DNA from: an uncultured Myxococcales bacterium
GTDB lineage: Bacteria; Myxococcota_A; Polyangia; Polyangiales; Polyangiaceae
Reading direction: 5' to 3'
DNA length: 64,000 bases
Assembly: GCA_937949945.1 (NCBI GenBank)
Contig: CALFEQ010000075.1
Location: 1 to 64,000 of the forward strand
In this document: one piece after another, positions 51,657-61,653 of the stretch
Position numbering within the stretch: position 1 is the first letter of the stretch
Layout of the letters: each line of letters opens with the position of its first letter
Translations under genes and position numbers: made by a program
The notes under the pieces: model-generated
Seen by the model: only the letters and a program-made list of their open reading frames with translations
Databases searched by the model: none
Told to the model about the DNA's origin: nothing

Positions 51657-51705
51657 GCGCGGCGAGCCGATGCGCGCGCCGGGCTCGGGCCCGACGCGCG
51701 TCGTT

Positions 51706-54700
51706 TCACTGCTTCGGACGCACCGCGAGCGTCGTCGCGGCCGTGCGGCCGAAGACCTCCGGCTCGTACATCGCCTCGATGCGCGTCGGCGGCATGACGA
51801 ACGTGCCGATCGACGTCGCGCGCGCGAGGTAGCGCACGCGGTACATGCCCGGCTCGATCGCGTCGAAGGCCGTGATCACGCGATCGTCGCGCACCTCGCG
51901 CCGCGACTTCGCGGTGCGGAAGGTCGTGCCGAGCCACGTCGCCTTCGGGTCGAGCTTCTTCGCCTCCGCGTCGCGGTGCGCCTGCGAGGTCGTGTCGAGG
52001 TCGTAGTCGAGGGCCTCGAGGCCGGCCGGGAGCGGATCGTCGAGGATGATGTGCTCGCGCGGCTCCGCCGATTCGAAGAGGAGGTCGACGATGACGAGGT
52101 CTCCGGCGGTCACCGCGTCGGCGGAGCGCTTGGGGACGACCGGCAGGGCGTCGGCGACGGCGGTGGCCGGGACCGAGCGGACGTACTTCGTGACGAAGAG
52201 CCCCTCGTCGCGAGGCTTCGCCGGCAGGTTGGCCGTCGCGTACGCGAGCTTCGCCGACCAGAACGCGGTGCCGCCGCCGCGTGCCTCGAACGTCAGCGTC
52301 GGGCCTCGCGCGAGGAGGGTGTCCGCGGACACGAAGACCTTGTCCTCGCGAAGCGTGTTCGCGGGGAACTTGCTCGAGAGGAGCTCCTTGCCGCCGAGTG
52401 AGGTGGTCACCTCGAGCGCGCCCTGACCGGCCTCTTGCAGACGCCGGTAGTCCGCGAGCGCGAGGAGGGCCCACGCGTCTTCCTGCGTCGTGCGCCAGGC
52501 GCCGTTCGGTTGGCGCATCGCGAGGAGACGCCGTGCGAGGCGGGCCGCGAGCGGATGCTTCGGGTTCACGGCGAGCAGCGCGCGCAGGACCATCGCTTGC
52601 GTCCGCGCCGGCGACTCGAGCATCGCACCGTAGCGATCGGTCTCCGCCTCGTCGACGTCGATGCCGTTCGGGCCGACGCGCAGGCGAGACTCGATCTCTT
52701 GCGCGAACGACTTGATCTGGGCCTCGCTCATCCGGGCCTTCGCCATCGCGTGGAGGAGGGCGGCCTGCGCGAACAGCCGCTGGCCGCCGCGCGCGTCGTA
52801 GAGCAGGTTGATGGCTCCGGGGTTCGGCGCGCCGAGCGTCGCGAGCGTGTCCGCGATGAGCGCCGCGCTCGCGTAGTCGATCTTCCTCGCCGTCTCCGCC
52901 CTCTCGCGCGCCTCGGCCGGCGTGAGGTCGGTGTCGGTGGAATCGGTCGCTTCTTGCACGGGCTTTGCCAGCCGTCGCGTGGCCCCATTGAGCGCCGCGA
53001 CGAGGTACATGCGGCCCACTTCGAGCACGTCCTTCGGGACGTAGCGGTTCTTCTCCGCCGCGCCCGCGAGGGCGAGCATCACGTAGGCGCTGAGCCACGG
53101 CTCCGACGGGGTCTTGTCCCAGAAGCCGAAGCCGCCGTCGTAGTTCTGGCGTCTGACGAGGGCCCCGACGCTCGCGTCGATCGCACCGTTGATGTCCTTC
53201 GACACGAGGGCGTTGCTCGCCTTCACGAGGTCGGTCATCGCGACGAGCGGCAAGAGCTTGCTCGTGATCTGCTCGGTGCACCCGTACGGGTAGTCCATCA
53301 AGTGGTCGATCGTCATCCCGAGCCCGACGAGCGCGCTCGACGCGACGCGGACGTCGAGGCCGCCGTAGTCGGGCCGGATCGCGGAGAGATCGCCGAGCGC
53401 GACCGCGGCGTCGCCCGTCGTCTCGCCGTAGACGACGCTCGACTCGACGCTCACGGGCAGCTCGACGCGGCGCTTCACCTCGACCCTGTCCGCGTCGGCG
53501 CCGGAGCGTGCCTCGAACGTCAGCAACGCGTCGCCCGGTGCGGTGGCCTTCACCGGGAAGCGCACCTCCATCTGACCGCCGCGCGGCATCGTGACGGTGC
53601 GCGTGTTCGGTCCCACGATCGCGAGGCCCTTGGCGTCGAGCTTCACGTTCACCTGCATCGAGCCGGCGGGCGTCTTCTCGTCCGCCTTGGACGAGAGGAC
53701 GACGCTCGCCTCGAGCGAGTCGCCGACGCGGAGGAGGCGCGGGAGCGCGGGACGCGCCATCAAGCGGCGGTAGGTCGTGAGCTTCGACTCGCCCGAGCCG
53801 AAGCGATCGTCGGCCGCCGCGGCGACCGCCATGATGCGGAAGGTCGTCAGGTTGTCGGGCAGCTTGAAGGTGAAGCGAGCGCGTCCCGACTTGTCCGTCT
53901 TGCGGCCGGCCTCGAAGTACGCGGTCGTGCGGAAGTCCGCGCGCGTGAGGCCCGAGCCGTCGCCGCCGTCGTCGCCCTTGTCGTAGGCGTCACGGGCGCT
54001 CGAGAGCTGGTACTCGAAACCGAGCGAGGGGAGGCGCTCACCCGCCTTCATCGGCAGGATGCGCGCCAGCTTCTCGCGGTTGTCGATCGTGAACGTCCGC
54101 AGCTCCCGCCGCCGGACGAACGCCGGGAGCGGGTCGGGCGTCTTGTAGCTCGTGAGCGCGAGGACGCCTTCGTCGACGACGTAGAACGTCAGCGCGGTCT
54201 CGACGGGCTTGCCGGTGCGGTCCTTGACGAGGACGTCGGCCTCGACCGTGTTCCCGGGCTGGTACTCGGCCTTCGGCGTCGTGATCGTGACGTCGAGACG
54301 TCGTGCGTCCTGGTTCACCGCGAGCTCGGTCCAGCCGAAGCGGAAGTCGGGGCCGCCGAGATCGGGCCCCGTGGCGGGCGGCGCCTGTACGCGCCCGCGG
54401 ATCGCGACGACGCTCACGTACGCGTTCGGGTACATCTCCGGGCGCACCGGCACCTCGACGATCGGGAGCGGTCCCTGGATCGGGACCACGTTCCGCCAGA
54501 GGACGCCGTTGCGCTCGACGGTGACGAGGGCGTGGCCCTCCTTGAACGGGCTCTGCAGCGCGACCTTCGCCGTCTCGCCGACCTCGTACGCCTTCTTGTT
54601 CGGCTCGAGCTTGATCGCGTGGCGGTTGTCCGCCGGCCACGCGGGCGCCGCCGTCGGGCTGTCCTCGGTGCCGTAGACGAACGTGCTCGCGCGCACGGTG

Positions 54701-57700
54701 TTGCGCCGCGCGTCGCTCGCGGTGGCGCGCAGGATGAAGTAGCCGGCGCGCGGAACCCTGAGGTCGCAGGTCCCCGTGGTGGCCGTCGTCGTGGCGTCGC
54801 ACTGAGCGACCACGGTGTCCTGCGCCTTGCTCGAGCGCTGCGTGCGCCCGTCGGGCTGCTCGCCGACGATCGACGTCCAGCGCCGCTCGACGAGCTCCAC
54901 CTTCACCTTCACGCCCGGCTTCCGGACGCCGTTCGGATCCACGGCGGCGACCTCCGCGCGAAGCGGAGCGCCGACCGCGACGAAGCGATCCTTCGGCATC
55001 CGGAGCGCGACGTAGAACTCGCCCGGGTGGACCAGCACGCTCGTGCGCGCGGAGACCGTGTTGCGCGAGAGATCCTGCACCTCGGCGTCGAAGAGGACGC
55101 GCTCGGGCCTGCGCTGATCGTCGAAGGAGAGCGGGACCTTGCGCTCGAAGCGCCCGCGCGCGTCGAGCTCGCCGTCTTGGCTGTCGATCTGATCGGCGGA
55201 GGGCGGCTCGTCGGGGTAGTCGTCGGTGAAGGAGTCGTCCGTGACGGTGAAGCCCGTGACGTTCGGCGGCGTGAACGGGACCTCCTGGCGCGACACCGTC
55301 GTCGTGACCGCGGCGCCCTGCATGGGCGCGCCGTAGAGGTAGTCGCCCTGGACCGAGAAGGTCGCGGTGTCGCCGCGCACGTAGAACGGCTTGTCCGCCT
55401 CGACGGCGACCTTGAACTCGTTGGGCTTGTACTCGAGGACGCGGATCTCGTGGCGGAAGACGCCCGGCTGCGTCGTGTTCGACTTGCCGCCGGGCAAGGC
55501 GGTCGCCACGATCGCGGCGGTTCCGATCGGCGCCGTCTTCGGGATCGGCACGTCGAGCGAGAACGTCCCGAAGTCGTCGCACTTCGCGCGTCCGTCGAAG
55601 ATGGGCTCCTCGTTGCGGTCCATGAGCTGGACGCGAAGCTCGCGGCCTGCCACGGTCCGCGTGCCGCCGCCCTCGACGACGCGCACGATCCCCGCGACCT
55701 TCGCGGTCTCGCCGGGGCGGAAGACCCCGCGGTCCGCGAACAGCATGCCGGCCCAGCGGCCCTCCTTCGAGAGGAGCTGGAAGCCGGAGACGAGGCGCGT
55801 CTCGACGTCGGACTTCTGGATCTTGGAGATCGTCCAGTCGTCCCCGGAGCGCACGACGATGGCGGCGTCGTCGCGCACGCGAGCCGCCATGCCGTCGTCG
55901 TCGCTCGGCGTCGTCGCCTCCCTCGCGATCGGATCGAACTTGTCGATCGGGACGATGACGAGGCCCTGGGAGTCCGTCGTCCCTTCGAAGACGTCGAGCG
56001 GTGTGCCGTCCTTCACGGTCCGGATCGCGACCGTCGCTCCGCTCACGGGCTTGCCCGTCGACAGCCGCGTCACCCAGACCAGGCTGCCGAACGGGCTCAT
56101 CTTCGCGGTCACGCCGAGGTCCGTCACCGTGACGAACGACTCGGTCCTCCCGTACGACGAGGTCGTCGCGCCCGGCGGGGTGAGCAGGACGAGCGCAGGA
56201 CCGAGGCCCTTCCGAGACGCGAGCGCCGCGTCGAGATCGATGAAGTCGACGACGCGCGTGTTCTGCGGCGCCTGGACCGTCTTCCACGTCGGAACCAGGC
56301 CGTTCCGCATCAGGAAGTCGGTCGTGTCTCCGCGCGCGAGCGTCCACGTGGTCGCCTGCGCCTCCGTCAGCGGCGCCGCGAGCGTGGCGTACGTCGGTAT
56401 GTTGACGGCGCCGACGGGGATCTTGTGGTCGCCTCTCGCCTCGAGCACCTGCCCGACGAGGCCGAGGTCGAGCAGGTAGGGCAGCCGCTCTCGTCGCGGG
56501 CGCGAGTCGAGGTAGGTCGCGACGGGCGGGCGCGCGGGCTGGGGCTGGGGCTGGGGCGCGACGGCGGCGGGGGGCGCGCCCGCTGCTCGGACGAGCGGAG
56601 CCTCGACGACGATGTCGAAGCTGACGTCTTTGTCGAGCTTCTGACCGTAGATGTCGCGCATCCCGGCGGTCAGCGTGACGGTGTAGCGCTCGCCGAGCTT
56701 GGGCTCGACGCCGAGCCAGTGCTCGATGGAAGGATCGATGCGCTTGGGCGCCGTCTGCGTCCCCGGCTTCGGCGCCGGGCGCAGGGGCAGCTTGCCGAGG
56801 CGGACGTGGGCCTTGAGCTCGTCGGGCGTGACGGGGTTCGACAGGACGACCTTCACGTCGCCCTTCTGCCGGCAGCGTCCCTTCGGCTCGATGCGCGGGC
56901 AGTAGAAGTCGACGAAGCGGAGCGGTCCGTGCGTCCGCATCGTCTTGGTGAACGTCTCCGCCATCGGTCGCGGTCCGCCCGTGCCGCGGAGCGACTTGTC
57001 GATCGTGAGCTCGATTTGCCGATCGAGCGGCAGCGGCTTCTCGGGCTCGAGCACGACGACGTACGATTCGGGGACGCGCGGCGAGGACGGCGTCGACTCG
57101 CGCGAGGCGACGACGCGGATGATCTCGCCGGGATCGCCGTCGGCGGCGAAGGCGCGGAGCTTCGCAGCGGCCTGCACGGCGCTCGGCTCGACGCTCTGAT
57201 CGAACTCGACGCGGAACGCCGCGTCGCGAGGCATCGAGCGCTCGGTGACGCCCGGCGGTCCGAGCACCTTGACGGACACGACGGACGGGCCGTCGGTCGA
57301 GAACTCGTGGACGTAAGGCTGGCCCAGCGAGGAGCCGTCGAGCGCCGTGACCTCGGGCGGCACCGTGACGACGAAGTCGTTGCCGCCGGGCAGCTCCTCG
57401 TCCGGGCTGAAGAGCAGGCCGCGCGTCCCCGTCCATCGCCACGACCCCTTCACGGGGGCGCCGGACTTCGTCTTGATGGTGACGGCGGGCACGCGCTCGT
57501 CGTCGGCCATCTCGACGGAGCGCACGCCGCGCGAGAACATCACCGTCACGCCGGACTTGCGGTCGGCGACCCGTCCCTTGGGCGCCGCGTACACGACCGC
57601 GAACGGACCGCGCGTGCGTCCCGCCGGTGCGTCCGGCGAGGACGGCGCGAGCGTCACGGTCGGCGAGACCGGTCCGCGGAAGCACGAGGCGAGGACGAGG

Positions 57701-57744
57701 AGAGCGACTACACCGAAGCGAGCGTGACGCCGTTCGAGGTTCAT
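51706..57744 (-). CDS. Bacterial alpha-2-macroglobulin, thioester type, lipoprotein
   Basis: 2012 residues, large as expected for A2M (YfhM-like). Signal with lipobox VLASC; then MG-type beta-sandwich repeats, a bait region around the centre, and the thioester domain with YPYGCTEQITSKLLPLVAM (Cys1489, C-x-E-Q). It traps proteases that cleave the bait and attaches them covalently, defending the periplasm. The pbpC gene lies upstream with a 171-base gap, the usual pairing: A2M acts beside PBP1C, which repairs the cell wall. A complete thioester means the covalent type. Confidence 0.93.
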   Translation of the reverse strand: MNLERRHARFGVVALLVLASCFRGPVSPTVTLAPSSPDAPAGRTRGPFAVVYAAPKGRVADRKSGVTVMFSRGVRSVEMADDERVPAVTIKTKSGAPVKGSWRWTGTRGLLFSPDEELPGGNDFVVTVPPEVTALDGSSLGQPYVHEFSTDGPSVVSVKVLGPPGVTERSMPRDAAFRVEFDQSVEPSAVQAAAKLRAFAADGDPGEIIRVVASRESTPSSPRVPESYVVVLEPEKPLPLDRQIELTIDKSLRGTGGPRPMAETFTKTMRTHGPLRFVDFYCPRIEPKGRCRQKGDVKVVLSNPVTPDELKAHVRLGKLPLRPAPKPGTQTAPKRIDPSIEHWLGVEPKLGERYTVTLTAGMRDIYGQKLDKDVSFDIVVEAPLVRAAGAPPAAVAPQPQPQPARPPVATYLDSRPRRERLPYLLDLGLVGQVLEARGDHKIPVGAVNIPTYATLAAPLTEAQATTWTLARGDTTDFLMRNGLVPTWKTVQAPQNTRVVDFIDLDAALASRKGLGPALVLLTPPGATTSSYGRTESFVTVTDLGVTAKMSPFGSLVWVTRLSTGKPVSGATVAIRTVKDGTPLDVFEGTTDSQGLVIVPIDKFDPIAREATTPSDDDGMAARVRDDAAIVVRSGDDWTISKIQKSDVETRLVSGFQLLSKEGRWAGMLFADRGVFRPGETAKVAGIVRVVEGGGTRTVAGRELRVQLMDRNEEPIFDGRAKCDDFGTFSLDVPIPKTAPIGTAAIVATALPGGKSNTTQPGVFRHEIRVLEYKPNEFKVAVEADKPFYVRGDTATFSVQGDYLYGAPMQGAAVTTTVSRQEVPFTPPNVTGFTVTDDSFTDDYPDEPPSADQIDSQDGELDARGRFERKVPLSFDDQRRPERVLFDAEVQDLSRNTVSARTSVLVHPGEFYVALRMPKDRFVAVGAPLRAEVAAVDPNGVRKPGVKVKVELVERRWTSIVGEQPDGRTQRSSKAQDTVVAQCDATTTATTGTCDLRVPRAGYFILRATASDARRNTVRASTFVYGTEDSPTAAPAWPADNRHAIKLEPNKKAYEVGETAKVALQSPFKEGHALVTVERNGVLWRNVVPIQGPLPIVEVPVRPEMYPNAYVSVVAIRGRVQAPPATGPDLGGPDFRFGWTELAVNQDARRLDVTITTPKAEYQPGNTVEADVLVKDRTGKPVETALTFYVVDEGVLALTSYKTPDPLPAFVRRRELRTFTIDNREKLARILPMKAGERLPSLGFEYQLSSARDAYDKGDDGGDGSGLTRADFRTTAYFEAGRKTDKSGRARFTFKLPDNLTTFRIMAVAAAADDRFGSGESKLTTYRRLMARPALPRLLRVGDSLEASVVLSSKADEKTPAGSMQVNVKLDAKGLAIVGPNTRTVTMPRGGQMEVRFPVKATAPGDALLTFEARSGADADRVEVKRRVELPVSVESSVVYGETTGDAAVALGDLSAIRPDYGGLDVRVASSALVGLGMTIDHLMDYPYGCTEQITSKLLPLVAMTDLVKASNALVSKDINGAIDASVGALVRRQNYDGGFGFWDKTPSEPWLSAYVMLALAGAAEKNRYVPKDVLEVGRMYLVAALNGATRRLAKPVQEATDSTDTDLTPAEARERAETARKIDYASAALIADTLATLGAPNPGAINLLYDARGGQRLFAQAALLHAMAKARMSEAQIKSFAQEIESRLRVGPNGIDVDEAETDRYGAMLESPARTQAMVLRALLAVNPKHPLAARLARRLLAMRQPNGAWRTTQEDAWALLALADYRRLQEAGQGALEVTTSLGGKELLSSKFPANTLREDKVFVSADTLLARGPTLTFEARGGGTAFWSAKLAYATANLPAKPRDEGLFVTKYVRSVPATAVADALPVVPKRSADAVTAGDLVIVDLLFESAEPREHIILDDPLPAGLEALDYDLDTTSQAHRDAEAKKLDPKATWLGTTFRTAKSRREVRDDRVITAFDAIEPGMYRVRYLARATSIGTFVMPPTRIEAMYEPEVFGRTAATTLAVRPKQ

Positions 57745-57915
57745 GGGCGTTTCGGACGAGGGCGAAAAACCTTTACGAAGGGCGGACCGTGCCCATCGTG
57801 GCTGCGCGAGCGTATAGGCAACCCGCGAGCGCTACAACGCGTCTCGAGACCGACCTCTTCACGGGGCCGTGCGATTTTCCGTCCGAACCGCCGCGCCCTC
57901 CGGTGGCGAGCGACC

Positions 57916-60519
57916 TCAGCGCACGACGATGTGGACGGGCGCGCTCTCGTGCTCCCCGAGCCGCGCCGTGATCGTGTGCTGCCCCGGAGCGAGCTGCCAG
58001 GTCCGTGTGTTCGACAGAGGCACGCCGTCGACGCGCACCTCGACGGCGCTGCTGTCGGGCTCGACGTGGATCTCGAGGAGCTGGAGCTCGGGCGCGCGCT
58101 CGGGATCGATCACGAAGCGGGCGCCCTCGAACGGGTAGGTGATGCGGAGCGACGACGGGTCGACCGGCGCCGTCTCGTCGGGGGCCGGACAGAACGGCGA
58201 GCTCCGCTCGGGGACGAGCGAGCGACCGGTGCGTTCGGCCCACTCGCGGTACGTCGCGCTCCAGCGCTCGAGGACGCGCTCTTGGGTGAGCGAGCTCGGA
58301 CAATCCGGGCCAGCGCGGAGGCCGTTGCGGACGTCGATGCGCACCCGCTCGTGGACGGAGCACGACGGCGCGTGGTCGGTGTCGCCCTCGGGCAGCCACT
58401 CGTGGACGCGGTGCGTGCAGGCGTCGGTCGGGATCTCGCCGGAGACCGCGCAGACCGCGGTGCGTGCGAGACCGAGGCGGGCGCCCTCGTCGCGCGAGAG
58501 CGAGAGCGCGCGGCGATGGGCCGGTGGCCGCGAGCTCGTGGCGGCGAGCATGACGCTCCGGAAGATCGGCCCGGCGCCGGTGATGCCGCTGACGTCGGCC
58601 ATCGGCGAGCCGTCGAAGTTGCCGACCCACACGGCGACCGTGACCTCGCGCGTGAAGCCGACGGCGACGTTGTCGCGGTAGCCCTTCGACGTGCCCGTCT
58701 TCGCGGCGACGTCGAAGTCGAACTCGAGGACGTTCTGATCGCCGAACGCCGCCATCCGTGCGTTCTTGTCGCTCAGGATGTCGGTCACCATCGCGGCGAC
58801 GCGCTCGTCGAGGACGCGCGTCGTGTCGCCGGGCGGAAGCTCGATCTCCCCGGGGCCGTCGGCCGCGCCGGCGGTGGTCCTGACGACGCGGGTGACGAAC
58901 CGCGCCGGCCGTTTCACGCCCCCGCGCGCGAGCGCCGCGTACGCGTTCGCGAGCTCGAGGAGCGTGACCTCGCCGTCGCCGAGCGCGAGCGCGGGGCCGT
59001 AGTGCTCGGCGTCTTCGGTGAGCGAGTCGAAGCCGAGCGCGCGGAGCCGATCGAGCACGCGCTCCGTCCCGAGCTGGTGGATCGTGTAGACGGCGGGGAT
59101 GTTGAGCGAGTTGCCGAGCGCCTCGCGCAGCCGGACGGGGCCGCGCTGCTTGCCGTCGTAGTCGTGCGGGACGTAGTCGCCGCCGCCCGGCAGCGGGATG
59201 TGGAGCTCGACGTCGGGCAGGAGCGTCGCGCCGGTCCAGCCGAAGGCCGTCATGGCCTCGGCATAGACGAACGGCTTGAGCGACGAGCCCGGCTGGCGGA
59301 GCGCGAGGACGCCGTCGTTCTGGCCGAGCGCTCGCTCGCTGAAGAAGTCGGGCGAGCCGACGTACGCGAGGACGTCTCCCGTCGCGTTCTCGATCACGAC
59401 CACGGCCGCCGCGGTGACGTGCTTCTCGACGAGCGTGGCGAGCGTCTGGACGACGGCGCCTTCGGCCGCGCGCTGGATGTCGGGATCGATCGTCGTGTGG
59501 AGCTCGGCGATCGCTCCGCGATCGCGCAGCGCCTCTTCGAGCCCCGGCTGCCGGCGCACGAGCGCGCCTCCGACGAGGCCGCGCACGAAGTGCGGCGCTC
59601 CGAACGAGGGCTTGTCGACGTTGGGGGCGATCGGCTCGGCGACGGCCTGGTCGCGCGTGGCCGCGTCGATCATCCCGGCTTCGGCCATGCGCTCGAGCAC
59701 GCGATCGCGCCTGCGCTTCGCGAGATCGGGCCGCTTCGTGACGCGATAGAGCGACGGCCCGCGCGGCAGGCCTGCGATGAGCGCGGCCTCCGCGATCGAC
59801 AGCGACTCGGGCGGCTTGCCGAGATAGGCCCGGCTCGCGGCGGCGTAGCCGCGGAGGTTCGGGCCGTAGATGACGCGGTTCAGGTACTCCTCGAGGATCC
59901 GGTCCTTCGAGAGCGAGGCCTCGATGCGGAGGGCGAGGGCGGCCTCCTTCATCTTGCCCCACAGGGTTCGCTCGTGCGGACGCAGCGTGCGCGCGAGCTG
60001 CATCGTGATCGTCGACGCGCCGGACACGATCCGGCGGTGCGTGACGTTGGCCAATGCCGCGCGGCCGACGGCGACGACGTCGACGCCGAAGTGCGAATGG
60101 AACCGGCGGTCCTCCGCGGCGAGGACGGCGTCGCGGACGTGCTTCGGGAACGCGTCGAGCGGGAGCGGCCGGGCACGCGCGCCGTCGTCCGCGCGCACCT
60201 CGCGGAGCGGGCGGCCGTCACGCGCGAGCACGCGGAGCGAAGGGGCCGCGGGCTCGCGGAGCTCGGCGGGCAGCGGCGTCAGGAGCGCCATGATCGCGAC
60301 GAGAACGAACGGTGCGGCGAGGATGGCCGCGACGACGCGGAGGAGACGACGCCGCGCCTTCCACGCGCGCTCGAACGAGAGCGCCGCCCGCAGGCGCTCG
60401 AGCCACGGCACGCTCGCCGCGAGCTCGATCCATCGCGCGAGCCTCGACCGGACGGAACGCGGCAAGAGGCGCGTGAGCCGCTTCCGAGTCTTCGTCCTGA
60501 GCGTCGAGGGGCGAGGCAT
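57916..60519 (-). CDS. pbpC: Penicillin-binding protein 1C
   Basis: 867 residues. One N-terminal membrane anchor (VVAAILAAPFVLVAIMALL), a glycosyltransferase 51 domain with catalytic Glu136 in VLAAEDRRFHSHFGVD, and a transpeptidase domain with the SxxK motif at Ser412 (QPGSSLKPFVYAEAM) and KTGTSKGYRDN. A C-terminal beta-sandwich (the PBP1C tail) ends the protein. It makes peptidoglycan strands in the periplasm. A2M follows it on the same strand, as in many proteobacteria. Confidence 0.95.
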   Translation of the reverse strand: MPRPSTLRTKTRKRLTRLLPRSVRSRLARWIELAASVPWLERLRAALSFERAWKARRRLLRVVAAILAAPFVLVAIMALLTPLPAELREPAAPSLRVLARDGRPLREVRADDGARARPLPLDAFPKHVRDAVLAAEDRRFHSHFGVDVVAVGRAALANVTHRRIVSGASTITMQLARTLRPHERTLWGKMKEAALALRIEASLSKDRILEEYLNRVIYGPNLRGYAAASRAYLGKPPESLSIAEAALIAGLPRGPSLYRVTKRPDLAKRRRDRVLERMAEAGMIDAATRDQAVAEPIAPNVDKPSFGAPHFVRGLVGGALVRRQPGLEEALRDRGAIAELHTTIDPDIQRAAEGAVVQTLATLVEKHVTAAAVVVIENATGDVLAYVGSPDFFSERALGQNDGVLALRQPGSSLKPFVYAEAMTAFGWTGATLLPDVELHIPLPGGGDYVPHDYDGKQRGPVRLREALGNSLNIPAVYTIHQLGTERVLDRLRALGFDSLTEDAEHYGPALALGDGEVTLLELANAYAALARGGVKRPARFVTRVVRTTAGAADGPGEIELPPGDTTRVLDERVAAMVTDILSDKNARMAAFGDQNVLEFDFDVAAKTGTSKGYRDNVAVGFTREVTVAVWVGNFDGSPMADVSGITGAGPIFRSVMLAATSSRPPAHRRALSLSRDEGARLGLARTAVCAVSGEIPTDACTHRVHEWLPEGDTDHAPSCSVHERVRIDVRNGLRAGPDCPSSLTQERVLERWSATYREWAERTGRSLVPERSSPFCPAPDETAPVDPSSLRITYPFEGARFVIDPERAPELQLLEIHVEPDSSAVEVRVDGVPLSNTRTWQLAPGQHTITARLGEHESAPVHIVVR

Positions 60520-60584
60520 GAACGGGGCTGGTCTTTAGCAGACCAACCGCCGATAACGCCCGTGCTCGTGCGGTGCTTCCCTCG

Positions 60585-61478
60585 TCAGGGGAGCTCGATC
60601 CTGACGGCCGCCCGGTTGTTGTCGTAGTCGAGCTCGGTGATGATGCGCTCCGGGTTCACCACGACCTCGAGCCAGTAGGTGCCCGGAGGCACGTCCGTCA
60701 CGTCGATGTACTGGCACGGGATCTCCGGCGGGTAGATGTCCGCCCACCCGCGCTGGATGCCTTGGTTCTCGCAGTCGTACTTGGGGAGGAACTCCGCCGT
60801 CCGGTCGACGCGCGCCGAGTCGCGCGCGCAGAACGCCTGCTTGCGCCCGGCGACGACGACCCGCCCTTCCTCGTCGAGGAGCGCGTAGTTGGCGAAGTCC
60901 TTGAAGTGGAAGTGCTGGTGGCATGCGGCCCACTCGAACGACTCGTTCCCGGCCGGTCTGCCGAACCGGAGATCGGCCACGCCCCGGTTCGGGACGCGCA
61001 CGTCGAAGCGCAGGACGCGTCGCGTCCCGGGACCGGCGACGCACTGCTCCTCGAGCTCGCACGCTCCGGCTTCCACGCGATCGAGGGCGATGCCGGTCGC
61101 GAGCGCTCCTTCGTCGATGGTCAGGTCGGGCAGCGGGCACTTGCCGTCGACCGCCGGCATGCACACCGGCGGGCGCCCGGCGACGCAGCAGGGCGTGCAG
61201 CACAGATACCCCGGCGCGCAGTCCTCGGGGCGGCAGCCTGCGGCGTCGAGCTCCTCGACCTCGTCCTCGCCGATCGGCTTCGTGACGCTCGACACGCCGC
61301 CCTCTTCGATGGGGGCGTTCGATGCGACCGGCGCGACGGGGGAGCCGTCGATGGTCGGGGCGATCCCGTCGCCTGCGCCGTCGCCGCTCGAGCACGAGGC
61401 GGCGGCCTCGAGCGCGAGCGCCCCCATGATGACGAGCACGAAGAGTCGAAGCCGGCGATTGATCGGACGAGCGCTCAT
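60585..61478 (-). CDS. Lysyl-oxidase-like lipoprotein
   Basis: 297 residues. Lipobox LEAAASC (Cys29) after a hydrophobic signal, then an acidic tether, a Cys-rich segment (CRPEDCAPGYLCCTPCC) and a lysyl oxidase domain. The copper site is present: FEWAACHQHFHFKDFANYAL with His187, His189 and His191; the end GIQRGWADIYPPEIPCQYID and TELDYDNNRA matches the family. It would oxidise lysine amines to aldehydes in a copper and quinone-cofactor reaction, on the cell surface. The start at MSARPINRR fits the signal. Confidence 0.85.
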   Translation of the reverse strand: MSARPINRRLRLFVLVIMGALALEAAASCSSGDGAGDGIAPTIDGSPVAPVASNAPIEEGGVSSVTKPIGEDEVEELDAAGCRPEDCAPGYLCCTPCCVAGRPPVCMPAVDGKCPLPDLTIDEGALATGIALDRVEAGACELEEQCVAGPGTRRVLRFDVRVPNRGVADLRFGRPAGNESFEWAACHQHFHFKDFANYALLDEEGRVVVAGRKQAFCARDSARVDRTAEFLPKYDCENQGIQRGWADIYPPEIPCQYIDVTDVPPGTYWLEVVVNPERIITELDYDNNRAAVRIELP

Positions 61479-61653
61479 GAAGGTTTTCCGTAGCCATGGG
61501 CGTGCCCGTCGATCGACGGCCTTTCGTCCGCAGCGTCCGGCGCGTCGCGTGCGCATCGCGCAGGATCACGTGCGGACGCCGTGCGAGCGGCGGCGTCGCT
61601 CGTGCGTGTGTGCCGCCGCGCGTGCGCCTGTGCTCGTGCGCGTGGACCCGAGG

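Noticed and set aside
52435..60627. A 2730-codon open frame on the plus strand
   Set aside because: It lies antisense to the alpha-2-macroglobulin and pbpC genes, is Arg/Asp/Val-rich and has no recognisable domain. In high-GC genes the frame opposite the codon third positions lacks stops by chance.
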